64,000 nucleotides of DNA from Nocardia nova (GTDB lineage Bacteria; Actinomycetota; Actinomycetes; Mycobacteriales; Mycobacteriaceae): contig NZ_PSZE01000024.1 of assembly GCF_002933465.1 (NCBI RefSeq), positions 39,907-103,906 of the forward strand, given 5' to 3'. The position numbers were made by a program, and so were the translations under genes. Numbering within the stretch: the first letter of the stretch is position 1; each line of letters starts with the position of its first letter. Below the pieces are notes generated by a model that saw only the letters and a program-made list of their open reading frames with translations, ran no database searches and was not told the origin of the DNA. This document shows positions 25,073-33,232 of the stretch, one piece after another.

Positions 25073-25606
25073 TCAGCCCGCGCTCGGCACGCCGAGCGCG
25101 GCCAGTACCTGCTCGGGTTTACGCGTGCTGATCAGCCAGTACGGAGCGGGGTCGTCCGGATCGTCGAGGACGAGCAGGACCATGGGCCCGATCCAGGGTC
25201 GATGCTGGACGAATGCGGCCGGGTCGAGCTGCCGACCCAGTGCCGCGCTTTTCGCGCTGGCCGGTACGGGTACCGCCCGGGATACATACGTTACCGGTAG
25301 GTGGGCCCGGTCCGCGCGCAATTCGAGGATGCCGTCGGCATCCGGCGCCACCACGACCCGGTGGCGGCTCATCCAGATCAGCGCCCAGACGGGCACCGGG
25401 AACAGCAGCACATACGGCAGCCACGCCCGGATCCCGGGCGCTCCCATGTGGATTTCGGCGGCCAGCAGGCCGGTCACCGCCAGCGCCACCGGCCACCACC
25501 ACAGCGGAACCCACAGCCGTTCGGAGTAGACCGCGGCGGGGGTGTCGGCGTGCGCGCGCGCCGGGGACTCGTGTGGAGGTACTGCGTGGGACTGGTCGGA
25601 CACCAC
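25073..25606 (-). CDS. DUF3093 family membrane protein
   Basis: 177 residues, GTG start. YSERLWVPLWWWPVALAVTGLLA opens the conserved part with the first of two closely spaced membrane helices (about residues 32-52 and 58-78); the remainder is a cytoplasmic beta-rich domain with VVAPDADGILELRADRAHLP, resembling PH-like folds. Function unknown; the gene is always next to dut in mycolata and is divergent from it here. Confidence 0.88.
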   Translation of the reverse strand: MVSDQSHAVPPHESPARAHADTPAAVYSERLWVPLWWWPVALAVTGLLAAEIHMGAPGIRAWLPYVLLFPVPVWALIWMSRHRVVVAPDADGILELRADRAHLPVTYVSRAVPVPASAKSAALGRQLDPAAFVQHRPWIGPMVLLVLDDPDDPAPYWLISTRKPEQVLAALGVPSAG

Positions 25607-25744
25607 ATCATGCTAGGTCAGGCCGACATATTCGTGGTCGGCGGGAGCCGGTCCGGGCCGTGCGTGAGCGCGGCCGCTCGGCGCCGCCATATTGGGGCCC
25701 GGCGCTCCCACGACCCGGTCGCCGGACGCGTAGGCTCGCTGGAC

Positions 25745-26242
25745 GTGACCGGACTTGCACCCATACCTCTGCTGCGGCTCGATCCCGGCGTCCCGGTGCC
25801 CACGCGCGCGCACCCGGGCGATGCCGGAGTGGATTTGTGCACCACCGAAGACGTCATCCTAAAGCCGGGCGAGCGGGTGCTCGTCGGCACGGGAATCGCC
25901 GTCGCGTTGCCGGTGGGCACCGTCGGCCTCATTCATCCCCGGTCGGGGCTGGCCGCCAAGACGGGTCTGTCCGTCGTCAACACGCCGGGCACGGTCGACG
26001 CCGGGTATCGGGGCGAGATCAAGGTCTGCCTGATCAATCACGACCCGCGCACGGCGATTCAGTTGCGTCGCGGCGATCGGATCGCACAATTGCTGGTGCA
26101 GCGGGTGGAACTGGTGGATTTCGTGGAGGTCGACCAGCTCGACGAAACATCGCGCGGCGCAGGCGGTTACGGGTCGAGCGGCGGACACCACAGTCTGTCG
26201 CCGCAATCCGGCGGGGTGGGCCGCGCCGGAGGGGAGGTATGA
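25745..26242 (+). CDS. dut: dUTP diphosphatase (dUTPase)
   Basis: 165 residues from GTG 25745. Hydrolyses dUTP to dUMP and pyrophosphate, keeping uracil out of DNA and feeding dTMP synthesis. All five trimeric dUTPase motifs are present: AGVDLCTTED, HPRSGLAAKTGLSV, the NTPGTVDAGYRGEI motif with the catalytic Asp, GDRIAQLLV, and the C-terminal RGAGGYGSSG arm that closes on the substrate. The stop TGA overlaps the ATG of the following DUF3710 gene, so the two are co-translated. Confidence 0.96.
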   Translation: MTGLAPIPLLRLDPGVPVPTRAHPGDAGVDLCTTEDVILKPGERVLVGTGIAVALPVGTVGLIHPRSGLAAKTGLSVVNTPGTVDAGYRGEIKVCLINHDPRTAIQLRRGDRIAQLLVQRVELVDFVEVDQLDETSRGAGGYGSSGGHHSLSPQSGGVGRAGGEV

Positions 26243-28572
26243 ACATGTTCGGCCGTGAAGATCATCGATCCGATCATGACTCCGAGCGGGACGACACCGG
26301 CTACGGCGATTCCTATTACGACGAGGGATACGCCGGGGGCGGCTACCGGACCGGCACGCACCGGGCGCCGGAGCTGGGGGACGAGGGAGGCTACGGCGAA
26401 TCCGCCTACGGTCCCGGCTATTCCGAGCCGGATTACCCGGCCGGGCGCACCGGGCGGCACGGCCGTGCGGAGCCGGACCACGGTACGACTCCACCCGGGT
26501 ATGGGACGCCGGGACGCGCGGCTGCGCCGTATCCCGGTGCGCGGCCCGACCCGTACGAGACGGGCGCGCACGCACGAATGCCGGCGCGCCCGGGTACTCC
26601 CGCGCGCGGTGATGCGCCGGTCCGGCCGCCGCGGCGCGCGCCGGGCGGACCGCGGCCGGACCTGCCGCCGGTGCCGGGCGATATGGACGACACCGGGCCC
26701 ATTCCGCGCATCCCCTCCGGCCAGTTGCCGCCGCGGCCCGCGGGTGGAACCGGCGCGATCCCGCGCGTTCCCGGCGGCCCGGCGGGTACGGGGGCGATGC
26801 CGCGCGTTCCCGGTGGGCGGGGCGGCACCGGTGCCACCCCGCGTATCCCGGGCGGGGTGGTCGGTAGCGGCGCCACTCCGCGCATTCCCGGTGGTCCGGC
26901 GGGAACCGGCGCCACGCCTCGGATCCCGGGTGCTCCGTCCGGCACCGGTCCCACACCGCAGATTCCCGGCGGCCCGCTCGACACCGGTGCGATGCCGCGC
27001 AATCCCGGCACCCCGGCCGGTACGGGACCGACACGACGCCATCCTCCGGGGTCGGCCGGCACGGGCGCCGTGCCGAGACTTCCCGGCGCAGCGCCCGCAC
27101 CGGGCGGTCCGGTGACGGGGTCGGTCCGGCGGATTCCGCCCGGCGCGAACCCGGCCGGGCCCCCGACTGGTTCGGTGCCACGGCTTCCGCCGGGACCCGG
27201 ACGTCCGGCGCCGGGCGGTCCCGGGCGGGCGGTCCCGGCCGGCGCACCCGCCGGAGCCCCGCCTTCGCCGCGACGCGCACCGGAACCGACGGGTACGCCC
27301 GCGCCGCCGGCTACCGGCCGGCACCCTGTCGTGCCCGGACAGCGCCCGGATTCCGGTGACGTCGAGTACGGCCACCCGCAGACGGGCCGGCATCGCCCGG
27401 TGGATGCCGAAGCGTCGGGCTATCGCGCGCCCGCGCAGCCGCATGCGGCGGCGCCGGAGCCCTACGCCGGCCACGGGTATGACACCGCCGAATCCGGCCC
27501 GGCCACAGGCGGTTTCGCGGTCGCCGACCCCTACCGGCAGGCATCCGGGGCGCACGGCGGCGACTCGTCCGCCGAGACTCCCGGCTACGCCGATGCCTAC
27601 GCCGAGGATCCCGCCGAAACCTCCGGCTACGTGGACGATTCCGCATACGCCGGTACGGACGCCTACGCCGAGGAAAGCGCGTACGACACCGAGGGCTTCG
27701 AAGACGACACGGAGGGCTTCGAAGACGACACCGAGGGCTTCGAAGACGACACGGAGGGCTTCGAAGACGACACCGAGGGCTTCGACGACGTCGACTACAC
27801 CGACGAGTACGACGCCGACGAATACGACGACGAGGACGGCGACGCCGGCGAGGGCGAGGATTCCGCACCGCGGACCGGGCCCTTCGATTACGACGAGGTG
27901 GCTGAGATACTCGCCGAGATCTCCGAGCAGCATCTCGATCTCGGTTCGGTGCTCCTCCCGGTCCCTGACGGCGGTCAGTTGCAGGTGGAGATGACGCCCG
28001 ACGGCACGCCGCAGGCGGTACATCTCGCGACCCCGCACGGACGTCTGACCGTGGCGGCCTACGCGGCGCCGAAATCGCCGGGCCAGTGGCGGACCGTCGC
28101 CGCGGACCTGGCGGAATCGTTGCGGGCCGACGGCGCGCAGGTCTCGGTGCAGACCGGGCCGTGGGGTCGCGAACTGCACGCGGTGACCGAGGGTGCCGAC
28201 CTGCGGTTCATCGGCGTCGACGGTTATCGCTGGATGGTCCGGCTGGTGGCGGCGGGGCCCTCGGGCGCCGCCGACGAGGGCGGCCCGCTGGTCGAGGCCG
28301 CCCGCGCGATTCTCGCCGAAACGGTGGTGCGTCGCGGCGACGAGCCGATGCCGGTCCGGGAACCGTTGCCGGTGGTGCTGCCGCAGGAACTCGCCGACCA
28401 GTTGATCGCGGCGCATCAGCAGCAGATCGCGGCGCAGCAGCAGGCGCTGGCCGCGCAGGCGGCCGCGGCCGAGGCGGCCGCGACGGGCACCTTCCCGGTG
28501 GTCACCGCCGAACAGCAGGGGCCGCGTCGCGGCGCGGAAGGTTCGGCGATGCAGCAACTCGGTCGCAACTGA
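26239..28572 (+). CDS. DUF3710 protein with long repetitive N-terminal extension
   Basis: 777 residues. The conserved DUF3710 domain occupies only about residues 545-735 (GPFDYDEVAEILAE, LDLGSVLLPVPDGGQLQVEM, GPWGRELHA, RFIGVDGYRWMVR, VVRRGDEPMPVREPLPVVLP). Before it lie a Tyr/Gly/Asp-rich start, about ten 13-residue TGAxPRxPGGxAG units (26746-27087), a Pro/Ala-rich stretch, and five 7-residue DTEGFED units followed by an acidic run. The homologue in M. tuberculosis next to dut is only about 260 residues, so some 500 residues are an addition. A coiled, Gln/Ala-rich tail follows the domain. Function unknown; coupled to dut by an ATGA overlap, with a second possible start at 26245. Confidence 0.85.
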   Translation: MNMFGREDHRSDHDSERDDTGYGDSYYDEGYAGGGYRTGTHRAPELGDEGGYGESAYGPGYSEPDYPAGRTGRHGRAEPDHGTTPPGYGTPGRAAAPYPGARPDPYETGAHARMPARPGTPARGDAPVRPPRRAPGGPRPDLPPVPGDMDDTGPIPRIPSGQLPPRPAGGTGAIPRVPGGPAGTGAMPRVPGGRGGTGATPRIPGGVVGSGATPRIPGGPAGTGATPRIPGAPSGTGPTPQIPGGPLDTGAMPRNPGTPAGTGPTRRHPPGSAGTGAVPRLPGAAPAPGGPVTGSVRRIPPGANPAGPPTGSVPRLPPGPGRPAPGGPGRAVPAGAPAGAPPSPRRAPEPTGTPAPPATGRHPVVPGQRPDSGDVEYGHPQTGRHRPVDAEASGYRAPAQPHAAAPEPYAGHGYDTAESGPATGGFAVADPYRQASGAHGGDSSAETPGYADAYAEDPAETSGYVDDSAYAGTDAYAEESAYDTEGFEDDTEGFEDDTEGFEDDTEGFEDDTEGFDDVDYTDEYDADEYDDEDGDAGEGEDSAPRTGPFDYDEVAEILAEISEQHLDLGSVLLPVPDGGQLQVEMTPDGTPQAVHLATPHGRLTVAAYAAPKSPGQWRTVAADLAESLRADGAQVSVQTGPWGRELHAVTEGADLRFIGVDGYRWMVRLVAAGPSGAADEGGPLVEAARAILAETVVRRGDEPMPVREPLPVVLPQELADQLIAAHQQQIAAQQQALAAQAAAAEAAATGTFPVVTAEQQGPRRGAEGSAMQQLGRN
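26746..27087 (+). repeat. Degenerate 39-bp coding repeats in the DUF3710 gene
   Basis: Tandem 13-codon units of the form T-G-A-x-P-R-x-P-G-G-x-x-G. The first six are closely alike (GAIPRVPGG, GAMPRVPGG, GATPRIPGG and so on); later units drift and change length. Confidence 0.85.
27685..27789 (+). repeat. 21-bp tandem repeat in the DUF3710 gene
   Basis: Five copies of GACACSGAGGGCTTCGAAGAC encoding DTEGFED, alternating C and G at position six; the last copy ends GACGAC. Confidence 0.95.
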
Positions 28573-28579
28573 CCGCTTC

Positions 28580-28608
28580 CGGGCGCCCGCGGTACGGCCG
28601 GGCGCCCG
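28580..28608. terminator. Hairpin between DUF3710 and hydrolase genes
   Basis: Two copies of the self-complementary CGGGCGCCCG (28580-28589 and 28599-28608) can pair with each other as a stem of at least 10 bp, between convergent stops. Confidence 0.6.
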
Positions 28609-28615
28609 GCCGCCG

Positions 28616-29344
28616 TCAGGCCCGCAGACCGTGCCCGACCATGTCGGGGACGCCCCGGGCGCCGAGAATCCCCGGATCGGCGCCGAGCTCGTCGAGGGTG
28701 ATGCGATGGATGCGCGCCCGCGGGATCAACTCGTACCACTGTTCGGCGACGGCGAGCGGATGCACCGGATCGTCGACCGCGGCCACGACAGTGGTCGGAA
28801 CGCGCAGGGCCGCAAGCAATTCCGCGTCCGGCCAGGCATACGTGGCGGCCTCTTCCAGTGCCGACGGCAGGTCGGGCCAGTGCGTGCGCCACGACTGGGT
28901 CAGCGCCCGGCCCAGCCAGGCCGGGCTGCCCGCGCGCATCCGTTCGATCACCGGCTCCAAGCCCTCGGCGCGCAGCTGGGCCGCGGTGCTCGCCGCGCTC
29001 AGCGCCGCCGGGCATCCGGTGATATCGGAGCCGGTCCAGGCCGGCAGGGCCGCGACCACCCCGAACGCCGATTCCGGGTGGGCGGCAGCCCATTCCACCG
29101 CGATCGCGGCGCCCAGCGAAATTCCCGCGGCGAGCACCGGCCCGACGCGGGCCGCCTCGTCGAGCGCCGCCCGGCAGCTCGCGACCACAGCCCGCGGCTG
29201 CGGCTCCACCGCGATGAACGGCAGATCCATTGCGGCACAAGCGGGTTCGAACGCACGTCGGGCGAAGTCGGCATCGGATCCGGTGCCCGGCAGGGCGACG
29301 ACGACGGCCGGGCGCGGGCTGCCGGTAGGGGGTAGTTCTGCCAC
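28616..29344 (-). CDS. Alpha/beta hydrolase
   Basis: 242 residues, GTG start, no signal peptide. VVVALPGTGSDADFARRAF is the oxyanion strand-loop, AAGISLGAAIAVEWAA carries the nucleophile elbow G-I-S-L-G (about Ser75), and VVAAVDDPVHPLAVAEQW matches the acid loop with Asp; the His is probably the one in PDMVGHGLRA. Substrate unknown. The same small hydrolase stands opposite DUF3710 in M. tuberculosis. Confidence 0.88.
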   Translation of the reverse strand: MAELPPTGSPRPAVVVALPGTGSDADFARRAFEPACAAMDLPFIAVEPQPRAVVASCRAALDEAARVGPVLAAGISLGAAIAVEWAAAHPESAFGVVAALPAWTGSDITGCPAALSAASTAAQLRAEGLEPVIERMRAGSPAWLGRALTQSWRTHWPDLPSALEEAATYAWPDAELLAALRVPTTVVAAVDDPVHPLAVAEQWYELIPRARIHRITLDELGADPGILGARGVPDMVGHGLRA

Positions 29345-29645
29345 GGCCGCAGCCTAGCCGCTGGGCCGGGTCAGCCCCGCGCCCCTTCGATCACCGCCGT
29401 CCGCCCGGGGCCGCCCCTCCGACGCGTGAAAAACGTGTTGTCGACCACTCGAATCCGAGGGTTCGCGCGCGGATCGGCGGGGAACCCAGCAAACGGTGCG
29501 GTCAGCGCCGTGACGGTGGTGGCGGGCTCCCGTAGCGAGGGCGTCCGGGTGCATCTACAGTGGCGGTGTACGGCCCATCAGCCGGTCGTGTGGGAACCGA
29601 CGACGTGTGACCCACGCCGTCTGTAAGTGCAGGAAGTGTTGCAAG
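29345..29645. other. Promoter region of the OB-fold/DUF3159 genes
   Basis: 301 bases between divergent genes. A possible -10 hexamer TACAGT is at about 29557. A GTG-initiated upstream extension of the next gene (from 29607) is less likely than its ATG. Nothing else recognised. Confidence 0.4.
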
Positions 29646-30068
29646 ATGCCTTTCACAGGCGGAAACAAGGCGGGTTCCGGTGCCGCGGGCAAGGTAGGCC
29701 CCGACAGCGGTTATTTCCGGCGTCTGGGGCGTCGTCTGACGGCCGATCTCGACGTCCTCGATGCGGAGGAGCTGGCGGAGACCTCCGAAGCGTCGGGCGC
29801 GTGCAGGGCGGCGGAATGCCGACGTGGCGAAGAGGTCACCATGCTGGGGCGATTGCGCAGTGTGGAGGCCTGTCCGAAGTCGGCCAGCGCTTCGGTGGAG
29901 GCCGAATTCTTCGACGGCACCGACGCGGTGACGCTCGTGTGGATCGGCAGGCGCCGGATACCCGGTATCGAAACGGGACGCCGTATCCTGGTCCGTGGTC
30001 GCATCGGTGAACGCGATGGCGCCAAGGTGATGTACAACCCCTACTACGAACTCCGCGAGAATTTCTGA
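29646..30068 (+). CDS. OB-fold nucleic-acid-binding-type protein
   Basis: 140 residues from ATG 29646, with AGGAAG upstream. After a basic N-terminus (YFRRLGRRLTADLD) the second half reads as one OB fold: GEEVTMLGRLRSVE, VEAEFFDGTDAVTLVWIGRR, GRRILVRGRIGERDG and MYNPYYEL. It matches the short actinobacterial OB-fold protein encoded between DUF3710 and DUF3159. It may bind single-stranded nucleic acid; no direct evidence. Only 3 bases separate it from the DUF3159 gene. Confidence 0.85.
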   Translation: MPFTGGNKAGSGAAGKVGPDSGYFRRLGRRLTADLDVLDAEELAETSEASGACRAAECRRGEEVTMLGRLRSVEACPKSASASVEAEFFDGTDAVTLVWIGRRRIPGIETGRRILVRGRIGERDGAKVMYNPYYELRENF

Positions 30069-30071
30069 CGT

Positions 30072-30854
30072 ATGCCGATACCCCACAACGACGAGGGCGC
30101 CGACCCGGCCGCCGTGGCCGGACTCCACGCGAACCCCGTCGCGGGGCGCGGCCGTCACCGCCTGCGCGAGTCCGGCGGTGATGCTGCGCGTCATCCGGCC
30201 GCTGGTGAGGACGACCAGTCCTGCACCGGCGAGGACCGTGAGGAGGAGCTCGAGCAGACGCTGCTCGAGCAACTCGGTGGTATCAGCGGACTGATCTATT
30301 CCACGCTGCCGGTGGTGGTATTCGTCCCCGCGAATACGCTGTGGGGCCTGACGGCCGCCATCTGGGCGGCGCTGGCTACCGCCGCCGGTGTCCTGATCTG
30401 GCGGCTGATCCGCCGTTCGCCGATCCAGCCGGCGATCTCCGGATTCATCGGTGTCGCGGTCTGCGCCTTCATCGCCCACCGCACCGGTGCTGCGAAGGGA
30501 TACTTCCTCTTCGGGATCTGGGCCAGCCTGGTCTACGCCGGGGTCTTCTTGGTATCGCTGCTGGTGCGCTGGCCACTGGCCGGTGTGATCTGGGGTGTGC
30601 TCAACGGCCACGGTCACAGCTGGCGCTCGGATCGGCGCGCGATGCGACTCTACGATCTGGCCACCGTGGTGTGGGTGATCGTCTTCGGCGCCCGCTACCT
30701 GGTGCAGAACCATTTCTACGACACCGACAGCACCGGCTGGCTGGCCGCCGCCCGCATCGCGATGGGCTGGCCGTTGACCGCGGTCGCCCTGTTGGTCACC
30801 GTGTGGGCGGTGCGCCGCGCCGGCCATATGCCCGGCTCCTCGGCCACCGAATAG
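30072..30854 (+). CDS. DUF3159 integral membrane protein
   Basis: 260 residues. A charged N-terminal 65 residues precede LLEQLGGISGLIYSTLPVVV and six membrane helices. The pattern RRSPIQPAISGFIGVAVCAF, RWPLAGVIWGVLNG and FGARYLVQNHFY is characteristic of DUF3159. Conserved in mycolata beside the ceoBC genes; function unknown. Confidence 0.92.
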   Translation: MPIPHNDEGADPAAVAGLHANPVAGRGRHRLRESGGDAARHPAAGEDDQSCTGEDREEELEQTLLEQLGGISGLIYSTLPVVVFVPANTLWGLTAAIWAALATAAGVLIWRLIRRSPIQPAISGFIGVAVCAFIAHRTGAAKGYFLFGIWASLVYAGVFLVSLLVRWPLAGVIWGVLNGHGHSWRSDRRAMRLYDLATVVWVIVFGARYLVQNHFYDTDSTGWLAAARIAMGWPLTAVALLVTVWAVRRAGHMPGSSATE

Positions 30855-30901
30855 CGCGCCGAACAGCACCGGCGGACCGAACCGACTCCGAGTCGGGTAA
30901 T

Positions 30902-30951
30902 GCCCCCAATTCTGGGGGCGGAACATTGATGGGGTGGGCAGAACCCACCCC
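30902..30951 (+). terminator. Two tandem hairpins between DUF3159 and the ECF sigma gene
   Basis: GCCCCCA-ATTC-TGGGGGC (30902-30919) and GGGGTGGG-CAGAA-CCCACCCC (30931-30951), both perfect. The first may terminate DUF3159 transcription; the second, followed by TGGGG which could pair with the preceding arm, lies in or near the leader of the sigma gene. Confidence 0.5.
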
Positions 30952-31025
30952 TGGGGTATCTATTCCGCGAACTGGATTCGGCGCACGATCGTGTCAGTCA
31001 GTAGCGATCGGCGAGAGGATCCCCG

Positions 31026-31685
31026 GTGGATACCGAGAACGACACGGTGACGGCGCCCGGCCCGGCGAAGGGTGCGGGAGTCCGTTCGCCGAGATCGGCG
31101 CCCGCGGGTTCCGACAGCCGCCGCGCCGCCGCCGAACTGGACCGCCTGATCGGGCCGGCCGCCGCGGGTGATCAGCGCGCGGTCACCGAGATCATCCGGA
31201 TCGTGCACCCGTTGGTGCGCCGCTATTGCGCCGCGCGCGTCGGAAGCAGCAACAATCCGCACGTCACCGCGGACGACATCGCGCAGGAGATCTGTATCGC
31301 GACCGTCACCGCGATTCCCCGCTACCGCGATCAGGGAAAATCGTTCCTGGCGTTCGTCTACGGCATCTCCGCCAACAAGGTGGCCGACGCGTTCCGACGC
31401 GCCCAGCAGCATCCGTCCTATCCGGTGGCCGAATTCCCCGACACCGCCTCCACCGCACCGGGACCCGAGGAGCTGGCACTCAATCTGGAACGACGCCAAG
31501 CCACCCGCGAGTTGATGAAGATCCTCGCGCCTGCCCATCGGGAGGTGCTGGTGATGCGAATCGTGCTCGGCTGGACGGCCGCGCAGACCGCGGAGGCCAT
31601 CGGCACGAGTCCCGGCGTGGTCCGGGTCATGCAGCATCGCGCGCTGACCAAGCTGCGCGCGCAGCTGCTCCCCGAAACCGCCTGA
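31026..31685 (+). CDS. ECF RNA polymerase sigma factor, SigD/ShbA-like
   Basis: 219 residues, GTG start with GAGAGGA upstream. Region 2 reads TEIIRIVHPLVRRYCAARVG and DDIAQEICIATVTAIPRYRDQ, with FLAFVYGISANKVADAFRRA; region 4 reads LAPAHREVLVMRIVLGWTAA with the HTH EAIGTSPGVVRVMQHRALTKL. This motif set is that of M. tuberculosis SigD and Streptomyces ShbA, factors that regulate stringent-response or sigma-factor genes. No anti-sigma gene is adjacent. The twin hairpins upstream may influence expression. Confidence 0.88.
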   Translation: MDTENDTVTAPGPAKGAGVRSPRSAPAGSDSRRAAAELDRLIGPAAAGDQRAVTEIIRIVHPLVRRYCAARVGSSNNPHVTADDIAQEICIATVTAIPRYRDQGKSFLAFVYGISANKVADAFRRAQQHPSYPVAEFPDTASTAPGPEELALNLERRQATRELMKILAPAHREVLVMRIVLGWTAAQTAEAIGTSPGVVRVMQHRALTKLRAQLLPETA

Positions 31686-31691
31686 GCCGAT

Positions 31692-32396
31692 TCAGATCGC
31701 GGCGGGCGGCTCCGCGCCGGCGGGCGCCGCGCCCGCCGGGTCCGTGGCCAGGCTGCGGCGCAGTTCGTCCTCGGCCTCCACCGTGGAAACGAACAGCAGC
31801 TCGTCCTCGCCCTCCAGCGGATCGTCGGGTTGGGGGACGATCACCCGGCCGCCGCGCAGGATCGTCACCAGGGCGACGTCGCGGGGCAGGGAAAGCGTAC
31901 GCACCGCGCGACCGGCCAGCGCGGTGTCGGTCGGCAGGGTGATCTCGACGAGATTCGCCTGGCCCTGACGCAACGTCATCAGCCGGACCAGGTCGCCGAC
32001 GGAGACCGCTTCCTCGGCCAGCGAGGCCAGCAGCCGCGGTGTCGAGACCGCGACGTCCACGCCCCAGGAACCGTCGAACAGCCACTCGTTGCGCGGATCG
32101 TTGACCCGCGCGACCACGCGGCGCACCCCGAATTCGGTCTTGGCGAGCAGGCTGAACACGAGATTCGCCTTGTCGTCGCCGGTGGCCGCGATCACCACCT
32201 CGTAGTCCTGCAGGCCCGCTTCCTCGAGCAGTTCGAGTTCGCAGGCGTCGCCGTGCATCCAGGTGGCCGAGGGGGCGACGGTCGGGTCGATATGGTCGAG
32301 CCGCCGCTCGAGCAGGGTGACCCGATGCCCGCCCCGCAGCAATTCCTGGGCGATGGAGCGGCCGACGGCGCCTGCTCCCGCGATCGCTACGTTCAC
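31692..32396 (-). CDS. ceoC: TrkA-type K+ uptake regulatory protein CeoC
   Basis: 234 residues from GTG 32396, six bases after GAGGA. RCK/TrkA-N Rossmann domain begins VNVAIAGAGAVGRSIAQELL with the NAD-binding GxGxxG, followed by LERR, GDACELELLEEAG and the VVIAATGDDKANL segment; the TrkA-C domain follows from about residue 140 (ITLPTDTALAGRAVRTLSLP). It starts inside the stop codon of ceoB (GTGA overlap), so the two are co-translated as in M. tuberculosis. Peripheral cytoplasmic subunit that gates potassium transport in response to nucleotides. Confidence 0.92.
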   Translation of the reverse strand: MNVAIAGAGAVGRSIAQELLRGGHRVTLLERRLDHIDPTVAPSATWMHGDACELELLEEAGLQDYEVVIAATGDDKANLVFSLLAKTEFGVRRVVARVNDPRNEWLFDGSWGVDVAVSTPRLLASLAEEAVSVGDLVRLMTLRQGQANLVEITLPTDTALAGRAVRTLSLPRDVALVTILRGGRVIVPQPDDPLEGEDELLFVSTVEAEDELRRSLATDPAGAAPAGAEPPAAI

Positions 32397-33064
32397 GACT
32401 TGTCCTCGTTCGAAGGGGCGGTGGCGGCGATGGCGACGGCCTCGCCGACCTTGTCGGAGACGGCGGCGATGTAGACCGTGTCGTCGGCCTGCAACACCGT
32501 TTTGCTGGTGGGCAGCAACGCCTGCCCGAAGCGGACCAGGAAGGCCACCCGCACCGGCACCGCATCCTCCAGATCCCGAACGGTACGCCCGTACCAATCC
32601 TCGTGCAGGACGAGTTCGGTGACCGATCCGGTGCCGGTGGGATCGCGCCAGGTGGTGATGGTTTCGTCGCCGGTGAGCGTGCGCAGGAACCGGTCGGTGG
32701 TCCACGGCACGGTGGCGATGGTGGGAATGCCGAGCCGCTCGTAGACCGCCGCGCGCTTGGCGTCGTAGATGCGGGCCACCACGCGTTCCACTCCGAAAGT
32801 CTCCCGGGCGACGCGTGCGGAGATGATGTTGGAGTTGTCGCCGTTGGACACCGCGGCGAACGCCCCGGCGCGCTCGATGCCCGCGCGGGTCAGCACGCCC
32901 CGGTCGAAGCCGACGCCGGTGACCCGCTCACCGGGAAAGTCCTTGCCCAGGCGCAGGAATGCGCCCGGATCCCGGTCGATCACGGCTACCTCGTGGCCGA
33001 TCCGGATCAGGGCGCGTGCCAATGCGGAGCCGACTCGGCCGCACCCCATGATCACTACGTACAC
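32393..33064 (-). CDS. ceoB: TrkA-type K+ uptake regulatory protein CeoB
   Basis: 223 residues from GTG 33064. Same architecture as CeoC: VYVVIMGCGRVGSALARALI (GxGxxG), VIDRDPGAF, GDFD-type loop GVGFDRGVLTRAGIERA, AVSNGDNSN, then TrkA-C from about residue 135. First gene of the ceoB-ceoC unit and divergent from the APC transporter gene, which is a plausible membrane partner. No dedicated TrkH channel gene is present in the window. Confidence 0.92.
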   Translation of the reverse strand: MYVVIMGCGRVGSALARALIRIGHEVAVIDRDPGAFLRLGKDFPGERVTGVGFDRGVLTRAGIERAGAFAAVSNGDNSNIISARVARETFGVERVVARIYDAKRAAVYERLGIPTIATVPWTTDRFLRTLTGDETITTWRDPTGTGSVTELVLHEDWYGRTVRDLEDAVPVRVAFLVRFGQALLPTSKTVLQADDTVYIAAVSDKVGEAVAIAATAPSNEDKS

Positions 33065-33232
33065 CGTGTCAACCCCAATTCCGCCGAAAACCGTGGTGTG
33101 CGGTCTGGTTCCCTCTCGAGGGAACCGTACCCGCTGACGGTTCCCCGCAGCATGTTCCCCCATCGGCCGGGACCGAAACGCGAGTGAACCGCCCGCTATG
33201 TCACATCCGGTCCTGCCCTTATGCTGTGCCGA

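Noticed and set aside
29607..29645. Upstream GTG start for the OB-fold gene giving a Cys-rich N-terminus
   Set aside because: The ATG at 29646 has better spacing to AGGAAG and homologues begin near it; the Cys-rich stretch is probably leader.
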